DNA of 64,000 nucleotides from Caldilineaceae bacterium (GTDB lineage: Bacteria; Chloroflexota; Anaerolineae; Caldilineales; Caldilineaceae). This document shows, piece by piece, positions 51,664 to 61,096 of this stretch (within the stretch, counting starts at the first letter, position 1; each line of letters starts with the position of its first letter). The stretch spans positions 1-64,000 of the forward strand of contig JALHQH010000038.1 of assembly GCA_022842065.1 (NCBI GenBank). The letters run 5' to 3'. Position numbers and translations under genes: made by a program. The notes beneath the pieces were generated by a model. It made no database searches. It had not been told where the DNA came from and saw only the letters and a list, made by a program, of their open reading frames with translations.

Positions 51664-53157
51664 ATGAGCAGCACAAAAAATTATCTAGCCTTTGATTTTG
51701 GCGCGGAGAGCGGGCGGGCGATCATGGGGAGCTTTGACGGCGACCGCTTGGCACTGGCCGAGGTCCACCGTTTTCTCAACACCCCTGTGCGTTTGCCTGG
51801 TGTCCTCCATTGGAATATCTTGCAACTCTGGCAGGAGATCAAAAACGGGATCGAACGCGGCGTCCGCAACAGTGGCGGCGCGCCCGCCAGCATTGGTATC
51901 GACACGTGGGGGATCGACTTTGGCCTGCTCGACCGCAACGGTGCCTTGATCGGCAACCCGACCCATTACCGCGACCAGCGCACCGATGGCATGATCGATG
52001 CCGCCTCTGCCCGCGTACCCAAGGCCGAAATCTTTGGCCAGACCGGCATCCAGTTTATGCAGATCAACACGCTCTATCAGCTCTTCGCGATGGTGCTAAA
52101 GCAAGATCCCGCCTTGGAAAGCGCTGCCACCTTTCTCACCGTGCCCGATCTTTTCAATTACTGGCTCACCGGGCGCAAAGTTTGTGAATTTAGCAACGCT
52201 ACAACCACCCAAGCCTTTAACCCCGCCCATCATGGCTGGGCGACCGATTTGCTGACTCGGCTCGGCATCCCCACCGACATCTTCCCGGAGATCGTGACGC
52301 CAGGGACGATCCTGGGGCAAATGCAGCGGGCCATCGGCGATGAGTTGAACATTCGCACCGCGATTCCCGTGGTTGCCCCGGCCTGTCACGACACGGGCTC
52401 GGCGGTGGCCGCGGTGCCGGCGACCAACCAGCGCTTTGGCTGGATCAGTTCGGGCACCTGGTCGATTGTCGGTGCGGAAGTGCCGCACGCGGTGGTCAAC
52501 GCCGATACGCTGGCCTATAATTTAACCAATGAAGGTGGGGTGAATGGCACCTATCGTCTCTGTAAAAATGTGGCCGGGCTTTGGCTGGTGCAGGAATGTC
52601 GCCGCACCTGGGCGCGTGAAGGGACGGAGCACAGCTACGCCGAGTTGACCGCCCTCGCCGCCGAAACGACCCCATTCCATGCGATCATCGACCCCGATCA
52701 CAGCCTCTTCCTGAAACCGAGTGAACTAGGCGATGACATGCCCAGTCGCCTCCGTGCCCGCTGCCAGGCGACTGGCCAACTGCTGCCGGAGAGTAAAGGC
52801 GCGATCATCCGCTGCGCGCTGGAAAGTCTGGCGCTCAAATATCGCTGGGTCTTGGAGAAGTTGGAGCTGATCCTGGGCTATCGCCTCGAACCGTTGCACA
52901 TTGTCGGCGGCGGCACCCAAAACCAACTCCTCTGCCAACTCACCGCCGATGCCACCGGCCGCCAGGTGATCGCCGGGCCGGTCGAAGCGACCGCAATTGG
53001 CAATGTGATCATGCAGGCGCTGGCCCTAGGTGATCTGGCCTCGCTGGCCGAAGGTCGCGACCTGATTCGCCGCTCGTTTGACGTGGTGAGTTATGCGCCG
53101 ACCACCGACCGCGCGGCGTGGGATGCGGCGTATGACCGGCTAGGGAAGCAATTGTGA
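51664..53157 (+). CDS. rhaB: Rhamnulokinase
   Basis: 497-aa FGGY-family sugar kinase; phosphorylates L-rhamnulose to L-rhamnulose 1-phosphate. The N-terminal ATP-binding block FDFGAESGRAIMG, DTWGIDFGLLDRNG, and WISSGTWSIVGAE (phosphate-binding) match RhaB, as does the C-terminal HIVGGGTQNQLLCQLTAD. Length is typical. It precedes rhaI in a run of same-strand genes. GGAG lies 12 bases before the ATG. Its TGA overlaps the GTG of the GNAT gene by 4 bases. Confidence 0.92.
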   Translation: MSSTKNYLAFDFGAESGRAIMGSFDGDRLALAEVHRFLNTPVRLPGVLHWNILQLWQEIKNGIERGVRNSGGAPASIGIDTWGIDFGLLDRNGALIGNPTHYRDQRTDGMIDAASARVPKAEIFGQTGIQFMQINTLYQLFAMVLKQDPALESAATFLTVPDLFNYWLTGRKVCEFSNATTTQAFNPAHHGWATDLLTRLGIPTDIFPEIVTPGTILGQMQRAIGDELNIRTAIPVVAPACHDTGSAVAAVPATNQRFGWISSGTWSIVGAEVPHAVVNADTLAYNLTNEGGVNGTYRLCKNVAGLWLVQECRRTWAREGTEHSYAELTALAAETTPFHAIIDPDHSLFLKPSELGDDMPSRLRARCQATGQLLPESKGAIIRCALESLALKYRWVLEKLELILGYRLEPLHIVGGGTQNQLLCQLTADATGRQVIAGPVEATAIGNVIMQALALGDLASLAEGRDLIRRSFDVVSYAPTTDRAAWDAAYDRLGKQL

Positions 53158-53663
53158 GCAAGCTAATTTCGATTATTCCCCTCATCGCTGCCGACGAAAC
53201 CCTCTTGGCTGAAATGAGCTACCAGGCGATCTTTATTCCCGCCGGCGGGACACCGCCATCGCGGACGATGCTAGAAGAGCCAGGCCTGCGCAAGTACTTT
53301 GTTGCCTTTGGCACATTGGTCGGTGACATTGGTTGCAAAGCGGTGGAAAGTGCGACCGGCCAAGCGGTGGGCGCAGCATGGGTCCGGCTCTTACAAGGAG
53401 AGGCGCGGGGCTATGGCTATGTCAACGACACAACGCCGGAGCTGTCGATTGCCATCGATCCGGCCTACCGTGGGCAAGGGATCGGCCAACTGTTAATGAC
53501 TGCGCTTTTTGCCGCCATTGCCCCCCACTTCAATGCCATCTCTCTGAGCGTCTGGCTGGAGAATCCGGCCTATCGGCTCTATCAACGGCTGGGCTTTACC
53601 CTGGTGTCGCCGGTTGGTGATGGCCCCGATGTGACGATGATTAAATATTTAACCCCACCCTAA
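53154..53663 (+). CDS. GNAT family N-acetyltransferase
   Basis: 169-aa acetyltransferase. The acetyl-CoA motif A is clear: IAIDPAYRGQGIGQLLMTAL at about residues 99-118 (R-G-x-G-x-G/A). LSVWLENPAYRLYQRLGF is motif B. The acceptor is unknown. GTG start overlaps the rhaB stop (GTGA), so it is translated as part of the rhamnose operon, but a functional link is not established. A palindromic element begins within its final codons. Confidence 0.87.
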   Translation: MSKLISIIPLIAADETLLAEMSYQAIFIPAGGTPPSRTMLEEPGLRKYFVAFGTLVGDIGCKAVESATGQAVGAAWVRLLQGEARGYGYVNDTTPELSIAIDPAYRGQGIGQLLMTALFAAIAPHFNAISLSVWLENPAYRLYQRLGFTLVSPVGDGPDVTMIKYLTPP

Positions 53664-53745
53664 CCCTCCCCAGATTGGGGAGGGGATCTTGTCGGGAAAT
53701 CTTTGTTCCCTCCCTGTACTCGGCGAGGGTTAGGGTGGGGTAGCT
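53650..53745. repeat. Dispersed CCCTCCCC palindromic element, copy 2
   Basis: TTAACCCCACCCTAACCCTC at the left is matched by GAGGGTTAGGGTGGGGTAGC at the right. An inner CTCCCCAGATTGGGGAG hairpin resembles copies 1 and 3. The left end overlaps the last codons of the GNAT gene, giving its C-terminal Leu-Thr-Pro-Pro. Confidence 0.85.
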
Positions 53746-53779
53746 AATGCAAAATCAAGAATCAGGAGCAATTTTTCAA

Positions 53780-55024
53780 ATGAGTAACCATACGAAAGCC
53801 TATGAAGTCCTGGCGGAAGCGTTAACCGCCCAAGGCCTTGATGTCGAAGCAATTAAAAGCGCGCTCAAAGCGCAAAAAATTGAGACGCCCAGTTGGGGTT
53901 ATGCCAATAGCGGCACCCGTTTCAAAGCCTTTCCTTGGGCCGGCGCCGCGGTGACCACCCGCCAGAAAATGGATGACGCCGCCATGGTCCACAAAATGAC
54001 AGGCATCGCGCCTTCGGTCGCCGTCCACATTCCGTGGGATGTGCCGGAAGATGGCGACTACACCGGCCTGCGTCAATATGCCGAAGCGCAAGGGGTGAAG
54101 ATCGGCGCGGTCAACCCGAATGTCTTCCAGGACAACGAATACAAGCTCGGTTCGCTGGGCAGCCCCGATCCTGGGGCGCAGGAACAGGCACTGGATCACC
54201 TGCTCGAATGTTGCGAGATTATGGAGAAGACCAACAGCGACCTGCTCAGCCTCTGGTTTGCCGACGGCACCAACTATGCCGGCCAGGATAACCTGATCGC
54301 GCGCAAACGGCGCTTTGAAACGCATCTGACCACCGTCTACAAACAACTGCCCACCGGCAGTCGCATGTTGATCGAATATAAATTTTTTGAGCCGGCTTTC
54401 TACAGCACCGATATTCCCGACTGGGGTACGGCCTATGCGTGGTGTCTTAAACTGGGCGAACAGGCGCAGGTGTTGGTCGACCTGGGCCACCACGCCCAAG
54501 GGGTTAATATTGAGCAGATTGTCGCCTTCCTGCTAGCTGAGGGGCGGCTGGGCGGTTTCCACTTTAACAACCGCAAATATGCCGACGATGACTTGATGGT
54601 GGGCGCCACCAATCCCTATGAACTCTTCTTGATCTACAACGAGTTGGCTAGCGGCGAAAAGAGCAGCGACGACGTTGTGCGCAACACCGCCAACAACCTC
54701 GCCTATATGATCGACCAGGCCCACAATGTCGAGGGGAAAGTCGGGGCGATGATCTACTCCGTGCTCAACTGCCAGGAAGCGTACGCCAAGGCGCTCTGTG
54801 TCCCCCAACAGCAACTGGCCGACGCCCAGGCCAGCGGCGAAGTGTTGCTCGCCCACCAACTGATCACCGATGCCTTCCGCAACGATGTCCGCCCGCTGCT
54901 CGCCCAGGTACGCGAGGAGATGGGTGTCCCGGTTGACCCCATGGCCGCCTATCGCGCCAGCGGCTACGACGCCAAGGTCGCCAAGGAACGCGGGTTGGTC
55001 ACGACGAGTGGTGGCTATCAGTAA
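53780..55024 (+). CDS. rhaI: L-rhamnose isomerase, RhaI (Pseudomonas stutzeri) type
   Basis: 414-aa metal-dependent isomerase converting L-rhamnose to L-rhamnulose. Markers: [20 protein letters not shown] near residue 45, [22 protein letters not shown] (metal Glu), [13 protein letters not shown] (Asp/His), [15 protein letters not shown] (His/Asp). This is the RhaI type, not E. coli RhaA. The start at 53780 (MSNHTKAYE) has AGGAG 11 bases upstream; ATG at 53747 is alternative. With rhaB it supplies rhamnulose 1-phosphate; no classical rhaD aldolase gene is in the window. Confidence 0.92.
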   Translation: MSNHTKAYEVLAEALTAQGLDVEAIKSALKAQKIETPSWGYANSGTRFKAFPWAGAAVTTRQKMDDAAMVHKMTGIAPSVAVHIPWDVPEDGDYTGLRQYAEAQGVKIGAVNPNVFQDNEYKLGSLGSPDPGAQEQALDHLLECCEIMEKTNSDLLSLWFADGTNYAGQDNLIARKRRFETHLTTVYKQLPTGSRMLIEYKFFEPAFYSTDIPDWGTAYAWCLKLGEQAQVLVDLGHHAQGVNIEQIVAFLLAEGRLGGFHFNNRKYADDDLMVGATNPYELFLIYNELASGEKSSDDVVRNTANNLAYMIDQAHNVEGKVGAMIYSVLNCQEAYAKALCVPQQQLADAQASGEVLLAHQLITDAFRNDVRPLLAQVREEMGVPVDPMAAYRASGYDAKVAKERGLVTTSGGYQ

Positions 55025-55055
55025 ACCGTAGCCGTATAGGGGGGAAGTTGCTGGT

Positions 55056-55120
55056 GGTATAGACGCGGATTTAGGATGCGCGGATTTAGGATCCGCGCAT
55101 CCTAAATCCGCGCCTATACC
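55056..55120. repeat. 25-bp inverted repeat with internal direct word repeat
   Basis: GGTATAGACGCGGATTTAGG... (55056-55080) pairs with 55096-55120 at 24 of 25 positions. The word GCGGATTTAGGAT also recurs directly. It lies between convergent rhaI and the broken DHDPS-family gene and could act as terminator. Confidence 0.75.
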
Positions 55121-55121
55121 C

Positions 55122-56176
55122 CTACTCCAGCCACTCCGCCAAGTGCGCCGCCACAAACGCATCATCCTGCAATTGCCCATAGGCTGCGCAAACCCGTTCC
55201 AACTCCGCCACTTGGCCGTCCGCCAACTGCTCATGCGGATTCAGCGTCCAAGTCCCTTGTAGCAGCCCCTGGCGTTGGAGGATCCAGTGAATGCCGGGCA
55301 AACAGCCGCGATAGTTGTGCGCAGCGTCAAAGATCGCACCATTCGCATCGGTCAACTGCGCACCATAGGTAAGCCAGTGGCGATAGTCCAGTGTTCCCGT
55401 CGCCCGCTGTGCCTGGATCGCTGCCAACATCTCTACCATCGTTTTGGTCCAGACGGCCCATTGCCCCAACAACCCGCCGACAAAATGCACCGGCGCTGCC
55501 CCCTCGGCAAAGACAAAATCGGTGAGCAGGTCGGTGACAATGCTGTCATCGTTGCCGGTGTAGAGCGCGATCTGGTCGCCCTGGCCGGCCTCGGCTACGG
55601 CACGCACGACATCAAGGGTCTGATAGCGGTTAAAGGGGGCAATCTTGATCGCCACCACGTTGTCGATCTCGACGAAGCGTCGCCAGAAGCTGTATGGTAA
55701 TACGCGTCCGCCCACGGCGGGCTGCAAATAAAAGCCCACGATGGGCATCACTTCTGCCACTTGCCGACAGTGGGCCAGCAACTCATCATCGGTGGCAAGG
55801 CAGCCAGGCTTAACAGGCCGGCATGATAGCCCAGTTCAACGGCCAGTGCTGATTCGTGTAGTGATTGTGGGGTTTGTCCAACCAAGCCGGCAATCTTGAT
55901 AAAGGGGCGGGGTTGCCTCTGTAACATCTCATCCACGGTCTGCGCGGCCAGCGCCAGCACTGGTTTGAGCAGCCCGCGCGCCGGTTCATGGATCTCAAAT
56001 TGAGTGGTGTGGACGCCGACGGCTAAGCCATCGACCCCGGCGGCGCAATAGTAACGGGTTAAGGCCCGTTGGCGGCGCTCGTCAACGGTTAACGCCGCGG
56101 TTAGCGCAAGGGGATGGGCGGGGATCACGGTGCCCCGATGCAACAATGCCAGTAAAGTGGGATCCAAGTTCGCCAC
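55122..56176 (-). pseudogene. DHDPS-family aldolase gene split by a frameshift
   Basis: Two adjacent frames form one dihydrodipicolinate synthase/N-acetylneuraminate lyase-like TIM barrel. The upstream part (from 56176, GTG) encodes residues ending LGYHAGLLSLAAL; the downstream part (from 55781) continues ATDDELLAHCRQVAEVMPIV once a single base is restored near 55785-55795. The catalytic Tyr (VGFYLQP) and Schiff-base Lys (VVAIKIAP) lie in the second part. It may be a true pseudogene or an assembly error. The start overlaps the stop of the next broken gene by 1 bp. A possible 2-keto-3-deoxy acid aldolase of the sugar-acid route, by inference. Confidence 0.8.
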
Positions 56177-56642
56177 TAGAATCTCCCATCGCGCGTTTCA
56201 AAGTGGGTGGGTTTGTTGAGGAGGGTGCCCCCTTGCTGCACCCAGGCCGCAATCCAACGAATGAGTCGTGATAGCGGCACGGTGGGATAACCGAAGTGTG
56301 CTTGCGCCTTACCGGCATTGCTGAGTAGCGCGGTAGGCGCTTCGCTGCCGGTAAAGTGCGGCTCTATCCCAAAAATGGTCCCAAAGTGTTCTGCCGTGCG
56401 CCGAATTGAGACCGTCTCCGGGCCAGTAATATTGAGCACGGTTGGCGGTGTGCTGCAAAGCGGTAACATCGCCAGTGCCTGCCCATTCGCATCACCCCTA
56501 GAATCACCAGGTCGCTGTCGAGCGTTTGCAGGGCAGCCAACGCAGCCGGCGTTGGCCGTGTCAACAGCTCTTCCAGTTGGGGCACGGTTTCAATCGTTGC
56601 CGGCCATTCGATAGTGGTATCTGCCAAAGGTAATGTACTCAT
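56176..56642 (-). pseudogene. NAD-dependent epimerase/dehydratase gene with a large internal deletion
   Basis: The N-terminal part from 56642 (MSTLPLADTTIEWP) reaches LDSDLVILGV, where a Rossmann GxxGxxG motif should follow, but then joins directly to the frame that reads GDANGQALAMLPLC and continues to GTIFGIEPHFTGSEAPTALL. About 200 residues are missing compared with full-length relatives (about 350-380 aa). The junction is near 56495 and is a frame change as well as a deletion. The product, if made, lacks the cofactor and catalytic residues. It preceded the DHDPS gene in the same operon. Confidence 0.78.
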
Positions 56643-56772
56643 ATGGCTGGCCTTTTGCTGGTGGTGATGTAGAATTTAGTGGTTGTCATGATGCTGCCAC
56701 GCCACGGTGACCGCCACTGCTCAAACCTGGCGTGGTTAGCCAGCATCATGGTGGATAGGTCATTATACTGCG

Positions 56773-58185
56773 CTAGTCGGCCAGTCCCAGATCATCCCCC
56801 GCTGCGCGCGCCTGTTTCGGCAACGCTTTGTGATGTTCCACTGGGGTCACCACTTCATCGATCAGCTTGCGCGTATTTGTCACATTGAGCTTCTCGTAGA
56901 AGAAGCGAAACTTCTCTTCCATGGCCATGAAGAGTGCGGCTTTGGTATCTTTGTCCATACCCCACAGTTCAGGTTTGAAGGTCCCCATGGCCTTCTTCCG
57001 CGTCTTGTAGTAGAACTGGGCGTTGGTCTCATTTGCCTTGCGCTCATCGGCATTGTGGACATCAAGATAGCGATAGATGTCCTGCAGCAGATCGGCTGGA
57101 AACGCTTGGTGTTCCATAAAGAGATTTTGGAAGCCGGAGGCCAGGTGAATTTCCAGGGTCTGCTTTTCGGGAAACTTGGTAAAGAGATTTTCGGGCAACG
57201 TACTGGCCCCATGTTGCACCGCGCCACCGGCCCCGTAATGGCGAGCCCGTTCGCCCAGGACCCCCAGTGTGTCAAAATCCACCGCCACATCCGCAATCGA
57301 GCCATCGGGCAACACAATGCCGCCGTGCGACGTGCCCGTTTGGACGCTGATCTTACTCAGGCCGGCGTAATCCCCCAGTTCGGCCAGGGCCGTCTGATAG
57401 TTGGTCACATAGGCATCAAGCTCTGCCGGCGTCGAATTCTGCTCGCCGACTTCGCCGATTTCGCCACCAAGGCTTACCGTCACCCCGGCTGGCTCTAGAT
57501 CGCGCACAAATTTGGTCAACTCGGCCGAGCGCATGTAATTGTGGTACTGCTGCGCGTTTAGATCATCCAGGTGAATGTCAACTAATGTGCTGGTATCAAT
57601 GTCGATATTCCAAAAGCCGCCGGGAATTGCTTCGGCGATTAGATCTTTTACTTCCTGAATCGCAGCTTCTGGTTTTTTGGCGTAAAGTGATGCCTTCACC
57701 TGGAAGTGATCGCCCTGGATAAAGAGCGGATGGAAGTAGCCCTCTTTGATGGCCGCCGCGATGACGGCGGTGCTATATTCTTCCGGCGTTTGGAAGGTAT
57801 AGCTCATCTCACTGCGCGCGATCTCAAAGATCATCGCGCCGGTATTACTCTTTTGGGCGGCGCGCAAGGCGGCGCGGACCGTGTCATAGGTGGTAAAACG
57901 AATATTCATCGCCGGGACAGTGCGGTCGCGCCATTTATTCTGGGCACGGGCGATGTAGAATTCGTGAATGCTGGCCGGTCGTGCGCCCAAAGTCTGTCCG
58001 ATCTCCCAGATCAGCCAGCGGCTGAGAGCCTGCACACTGGGCGTACCAAAGACCGCATCGCGCACTAGCGTATCAATCGCCTCGGTCCGCAACCGTTCAA
58101 CATCAAGCACCTCAATGCGGCCACCATTAATGCCGACGATGCGTTTGAGACTTGTGCGCAGCTCATAGACTGACTCATGAATCAT
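56773..58185 (-). CDS. Class II fructose/tagatose-bisphosphate aldolase family protein, long form
   Basis: 470-aa zinc aldolase. Class II markers: [12 protein letters not shown] (metal/catalytic Asp-His), [17 protein letters not shown] (metal Glu), [16 protein letters not shown] (metal His) and [11 protein letters not shown]. It is longer than typical FbaA (about 350 aa), with an extra C-terminal helical part. It probably cleaves fructose 1,6-bisphosphate; it lies just upstream of the PFK gene on the opposite end but same strand, so a glycolytic pairing is likely. It might also act on rhamnulose 1-phosphate. GGAAGGG precedes the ATG. Confidence 0.82.
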   Translation of the reverse strand: MIHESVYELRTSLKRIVGINGGRIEVLDVERLRTEAIDTLVRDAVFGTPSVQALSRWLIWEIGQTLGARPASIHEFYIARAQNKWRDRTVPAMNIRFTTYDTVRAALRAAQKSNTGAMIFEIARSEMSYTFQTPEEYSTAVIAAAIKEGYFHPLFIQGDHFQVKASLYAKKPEAAIQEVKDLIAEAIPGGFWNIDIDTSTLVDIHLDDLNAQQYHNYMRSAELTKFVRDLEPAGVTVSLGGEIGEVGEQNSTPAELDAYVTNYQTALAELGDYAGLSKISVQTGTSHGGIVLPDGSIADVAVDFDTLGVLGERARHYGAGGAVQHGASTLPENLFTKFPEKQTLEIHLASGFQNLFMEHQAFPADLLQDIYRYLDVHNADERKANETNAQFYYKTRKKAMGTFKPELWGMDKDTKAALFMAMEEKFRFFYEKLNVTNTRKLIDEVVTPVEHHKALPKQARAAGDDLGLAD

Positions 58186-58280
58186 AATGAAAATCCCTTC
58201 CTTTCGCTTTTACCGCAATGCTTATGGCTTGAATCAGCTTTGCCTACATCATACCATAAGTAGCTTATGGATAAATTATC

Positions 58281-58360
58281 GGTAGACCGCAGTGTCTTCT
58301 GCATCCCCTACTGCAGACACCCGTTTGCAACTGAGGATGCGAACTACCGTTGTGGTCTAC
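58281..58360. repeat. Inverted repeat between the aldolase and PFK genes
   Basis: GTAGACCGCA near 58282 pairs with TGTGGTCTAC (58351-58360) with one mismatch. Inside, GTGTCTTCTGCA and TGCAGACAC form a second stem. It could affect the PFK-side 3' end or the aldolase leader. Nothing else is evident in the 58186-58363 spacer. Confidence 0.5.
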
Positions 58361-58363
58361 TGA

Positions 58364-60628
58364 TTATTGACTGTCATGCTCAAGTTGAAAATGATGATTC
58401 TGTTGATTAAACTGGGGTCCTGGTTGTGCCATTAAACGCGCAACGGGCCGTAAATCCATCCACCATTGCTGCTTGGGGCGTTGTTTTTCCATATCATAAA
58501 TCCGGCGCATCTCATAAAAAGGCGTCAGTTTCACCTGATCTTCCATCATGCTCAGCCCCACCGCGGGTGGCTCATCGCCCTTGCCATCGCAGGAGCTTTC
58601 AATAAATTTGATCGCCTCGCTGGCCATACGCATGGCCATAATGCGGTCGGATGGGGTCGGATTACCGCCCTGTTGCATGTGCCCCAAGACCGAAGTGCGC
58701 ACATTAAAGAGATCCTTGCTTTCTTCTTCAAAGAGGGCGGCCAAAAAGGGCGCGGTGTAGAGCGGATTGGCAAACTCATTGCGGATCATCAAGGCCAGCC
58801 GTTTGCCGTGACGAAAACCGGTGGTAAGCAGCCGAATATCCTGTTCCAGATCGGAGAGGGTCACCCCTTCTTCATTGAGATAGACGCGCTCCGCGCCGCT
58901 GGATAACGAGCTAAGCATCGCTAAATAGCCACAGTAGCCACCCATCACTTCGATAATAAAACAACGGTTGGACGCGACGGCTGACTGCTTGATCTTATCA
59001 ATGGCCTCGGTAATCGTGTTAAGCGCCGTGTCGGAACCAATGCTATACTCAGCCCCAGGCAAATTGTTATCAATGCTGGCGGGAATGCAGATAATCGGGA
59101 TGTTAAAGGCGGGGAAGTTGCGGCGCTCTTCATAGAGGGCATTCACGGCTTCATAGCCCGCCCAGCCGCCGACCATGATAATCGCATCAATCCGATTTTC
59201 TTCCAGGGTGCGGGCAATGGCATAGAAATCGCCGCCGTGGGGCGTACGCCGACTGGTGCCTAGTTCGGAGCCACCGGTTGGTGCCCAGCCGTTGACATCC
59301 ATCCAGTTGAGCTCTTTCACCTGATTATTGATCAGCCCGCGAAAGCCGCGAAAGACACCGATTGGCTGGTGGCCTTTGTCAACGCCAAGGCGGACAGCAG
59401 CACGCACGGTGGCATTCATGCCTGGGGCCGGTGCTCCTGCATTGAGAATCGCAAAGCGTAGTTGCCGTTGTCCCGGCTGGGCCGGATGTGGAAAGGCGCG
59501 CACCAGGGTCCGCAGAATATCAAACGAGGCCTTGAAGGTCGGGCCGCGCAACGCATAGGCCTTGTCAAAGTCGAGCGCTTCAATCGCCCGGTTGACCCCC
59601 TGATTGGTGTTGACACATTCCATCAGCGGGGAGAGGTAAATCCGGTTGTTGCGAATGCCCACCAGGCAGGGTTCGCTGTCCGCCGTGGCATTGACGATCA
59701 CCTTGGCGGCGGCGTGGCCGATCAATGTGCTCATAATACGATCGTAGGCGCTGGGCGAGCCGCCGCGTTGGACATGGCCCAGCACTGTCACGCGCACATC
59801 TTCCCCCAACCGATCTTCCAGAATTTGTTTCACGTAGTGAGCCGTGAGCGGGTTGCCTTTGCGATCAACCGCCCCTTCGGCGACGACCACAATGCTGTCG
59901 CGGCGGCCAATCTTACGCCCTTCCAGCAGAATCCTGCACATCTTGTCTTCCCAATTGTCTCCTTCGGGCGGATTTTCGGGAATGAGTGCAAAGTCGGCTC
60001 CGCTAGCCAGGGCCCCCATGAGCGCGAGGTAACCGCAGTGCCGCCCCATCACTTCAACCACAAAGGCGCGTTGGTGGCTGGCCGCGGTGCTGGAAATGGC
60101 ATCGATCGCGTCAGTAATGCGATGGAGGGCGGTATCGGCCCCAATGGTCATGTCGGTACCAAACATGTCGTTGTCGATCGAGCCGACAATGCCGGCAATA
60201 TTCAGGTAGGGATGGCGCTCGCCCACTTCGCGGCTGATCTCACCGCTGGCGACCAACTCGCGCACAGCGTCACGCCATTCGCGGCGTAATAGATCGGCAC
60301 CGGTCAGGCTGCCATCACCGCCAATCACAATCAGCCCATCAATTTCCTGGCGCAACAGGTTACAGATCGCCTGGCGGCGGCCCTCGCGCGTACGAAAGGC
60401 CTGGCAGCGCGCCGAGCCAATCATGGTGCCACCTTTGTGCAGAATGCCACCCACTTCATCCCACTCAATGGGGCGGATGCGCGAGCCACCGTCGATCATA
60501 CCCTGATAGCCTTCATAGATTGCAAAAACCTTTGCACCGAGATCAAGCGCAGTACGCACAGCGGCGCGTAATGCGGCATTCATGCCTGGTGCGTCACCGC
60601 CACTCGTTAAAACACCAATTCGTTTCAT
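58364..60628 (-). CDS. Fused double 6-phosphofructokinase
   Basis: 754-aa tandem fusion of two PFK domains, like eukaryotic ATP-PFK. The N-half (1-about 395) has LTSGGDAPGMNAALRA, IGGDGSLTGAD (ATP/Mg) and the substrate motif VGSIDNDMFGTDMTIGADTA with the catalytic Asp. The C-half (about 400-754) keeps APAPGMNATVRAAVRLGV and SIDNNLPGAEYSIGSDTA. There VGGDG becomes VGGWAGYE and the catalytic SIDND becomes SIDNN, so it is probably regulatory. Standard bacterial PFK is about 320 aa, so this fusion is unusual. The start at 60628 (MKRIGVLTSGG) fits the domain boundary; the frame stays open to 60694. Confidence 0.88.
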   Translation of the reverse strand: MKRIGVLTSGGDAPGMNAALRAAVRTALDLGAKVFAIYEGYQGMIDGGSRIRPIEWDEVGGILHKGGTMIGSARCQAFRTREGRRQAICNLLRQEIDGLIVIGGDGSLTGADLLRREWRDAVRELVASGEISREVGERHPYLNIAGIVGSIDNDMFGTDMTIGADTALHRITDAIDAISSTAASHQRAFVVEVMGRHCGYLALMGALASGADFALIPENPPEGDNWEDKMCRILLEGRKIGRRDSIVVVAEGAVDRKGNPLTAHYVKQILEDRLGEDVRVTVLGHVQRGGSPSAYDRIMSTLIGHAAAKVIVNATADSEPCLVGIRNNRIYLSPLMECVNTNQGVNRAIEALDFDKAYALRGPTFKASFDILRTLVRAFPHPAQPGQRQLRFAILNAGAPAPGMNATVRAAVRLGVDKGHQPIGVFRGFRGLINNQVKELNWMDVNGWAPTGGSELGTSRRTPHGGDFYAIARTLEENRIDAIIMVGGWAGYEAVNALYEERRNFPAFNIPIICIPASIDNNLPGAEYSIGSDTALNTITEAIDKIKQSAVASNRCFIIEVMGGYCGYLAMLSSLSSGAERVYLNEEGVTLSDLEQDIRLLTTGFRHGKRLALMIRNEFANPLYTAPFLAALFEEESKDLFNVRTSVLGHMQQGGNPTPSDRIMAMRMASEAIKFIESSCDGKGDEPPAVGLSMMEDQVKLTPFYEMRRIYDMEKQRPKQQWWMDLRPVARLMAQPGPQFNQQNHHFQLEHDSQ

Positions 60629-60927
60629 CAGCAATGGATTCCCTTTCAATAAGTGCTGCCCACAGGTTGTTTTCCCCACGTGGCACACTGACAACAGCGC
60701 CGCCAGCCGTAGATCGAAGCACCTGCATTTTATACTCTTAAAGTTAAGACCTGGGCGTTAAGACCTGGGCATCATTGCTCGGTACACCTGCTAAATACAC
60801 TCCTATTTATCATCGCGCAGAACACAACATTGTGATATTCCAATTATACTTGGCTCCCGAATTATTGGGAATTTCGGCTTTGTATCGTCACAAATGATTC
60901 GGCTGCGCAAGTCCTGTTAGCGTAGGA

Positions 60928-60956
60928 TTGACAAATTGCAGATGCATGTCTATACT
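60928..60956 (+). promoter_or_regulatory. Near-consensus sigma-70 promoter for the MBL-TPR operon
   Basis: TTGACA (60928-60933), a 17-bp spacer and TATACT (60951-60956) lie about 140 bp before the MBL-fold gene. The spacer 60629-61096 otherwise contains only the divergent PFK leader and a hairpin. Confidence 0.7.
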
Positions 60957-61013
60957 CGCAGAGAGAATATAGTGAATCGCGACAGACCGCGGCAGTATGT
61001 ATACCAGCGTTTG

Positions 61014-61056
61014 TCACCAATAACCCTTTTTATCCTGGCAAAAGTGTTATTGGTGA
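61014..61056 (+). promoter_or_regulatory. Hairpin in the leader of the MBL-fold gene
   Basis: TCACCAATAAC (61014-61024) pairs perfectly with GTTATTGGTGA (61046-61056) in the transcribed leader between the promoter and the GGAGG ribosome-binding site. It might be an operator or an RNA stability stem. Confidence 0.5.
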
Positions 61057-61096
61057 GAGCGCCAAGGATAAACTGCACCGGTAAGATGGAGGCCCT

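Noticed and set aside
59462..60289. 275-codon plus-strand ORF
   Set aside because: Antisense to the phosphofructokinase gene with intact motifs.
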